From positions 1-12,723 of the forward strand of contig CAMPNZ010000039.1 in NCBI GenBank assembly GCA_946892075.1: 12,723 nt of DNA. The letters are read 5' to 3'. The DNA is from an uncultured Coriobacteriales bacterium (lineage in GTDB: Bacteria; Actinomycetota; Coriobacteriia; Coriobacteriales; Eggerthellaceae). Numbering within the stretch: position 1 is the first letter of the stretch; the number at the start of each line of letters is the position of its first letter. The position numbers were made by a program, and so were the translations under genes. Positions 12,723-12,723 of this stretch are shown piece after piece. The notes beneath the pieces are model-generated. The model had not been told where the DNA came from and ran no database searches. It worked only from the letters and a program-made list of their open reading frames with translations.

Positions 12723-12723
12723 A

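Overview
The window reads as ordinary chromosomal DNA from a bacterium of roughly balanced base composition. The proteins, the likely leaderless starts and the style of the intergenic DNA fit an anaerobic or oral/gut actinobacterium of the Coriobacteriia (Eggerthella/Cryptobacterium-like). That placement is an inference from protein style only and is not proven here. I see no insertion sequence, phage gene, CRISPR array or toxin-antitoxin pair, and I did not find a convincing new multi-gene system.

Layout, left to right. At 3-2585 (+) is the C-terminal part of a large M16C (presequence-protease-like) zinc peptidase whose catalytic N-terminus lies outside the window. Close behind it at 2626-3696 (+) is a membrane acyltransferase of the acyltransferase-3 family. 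Converging on it at 3843-5015 (-) is an amino-acid-type solute-binding lipoprotein with a long Ser/Gln pentapeptide-repeat tail. A gene-free stretch (5016-5629) precedes comF (5630-6370, +) and a 12-13-segment membrane protein with a degenerate alkaline-phosphatase-like ectodomain (6396-8285, +). Both of these genes appear to start at the 5' end of their mRNA, without a Shine-Dalgarno site. The membrane protein overlaps tail-to-tail with murI (8263-9555, -), a glutamate racemase carrying unusual low-complexity additions. A divergent 453-bp spacer leads to pyrE (10009-10698, +), then tRNA-Thr(TGT) (10866-10940, +). A PflX-type radical SAM protein (11054-12037, -) and the C-terminal part of a DegV-family lipid-binding protein (12192-12722, -, cut by the window edge) close the window.

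The genes cover protein turnover, envelope modification, solute uptake, the UMP pathway (pyrE), peptidoglycan precursor supply (murI) and a possible DNA-uptake gene (comF). They do not form one pathway and mostly look like separate transcription units, because strand changes are frequent.

The most unusual property is many short tandem repeats with periods of 11 or 15 bp, plus 24- and 28-bp duplications that include stop codons. They occur inside coding tails, where 15 bp keeps the frame, and in promoter-side spacers. The second theme is a set of good -10 boxes without recognisable -35 boxes.
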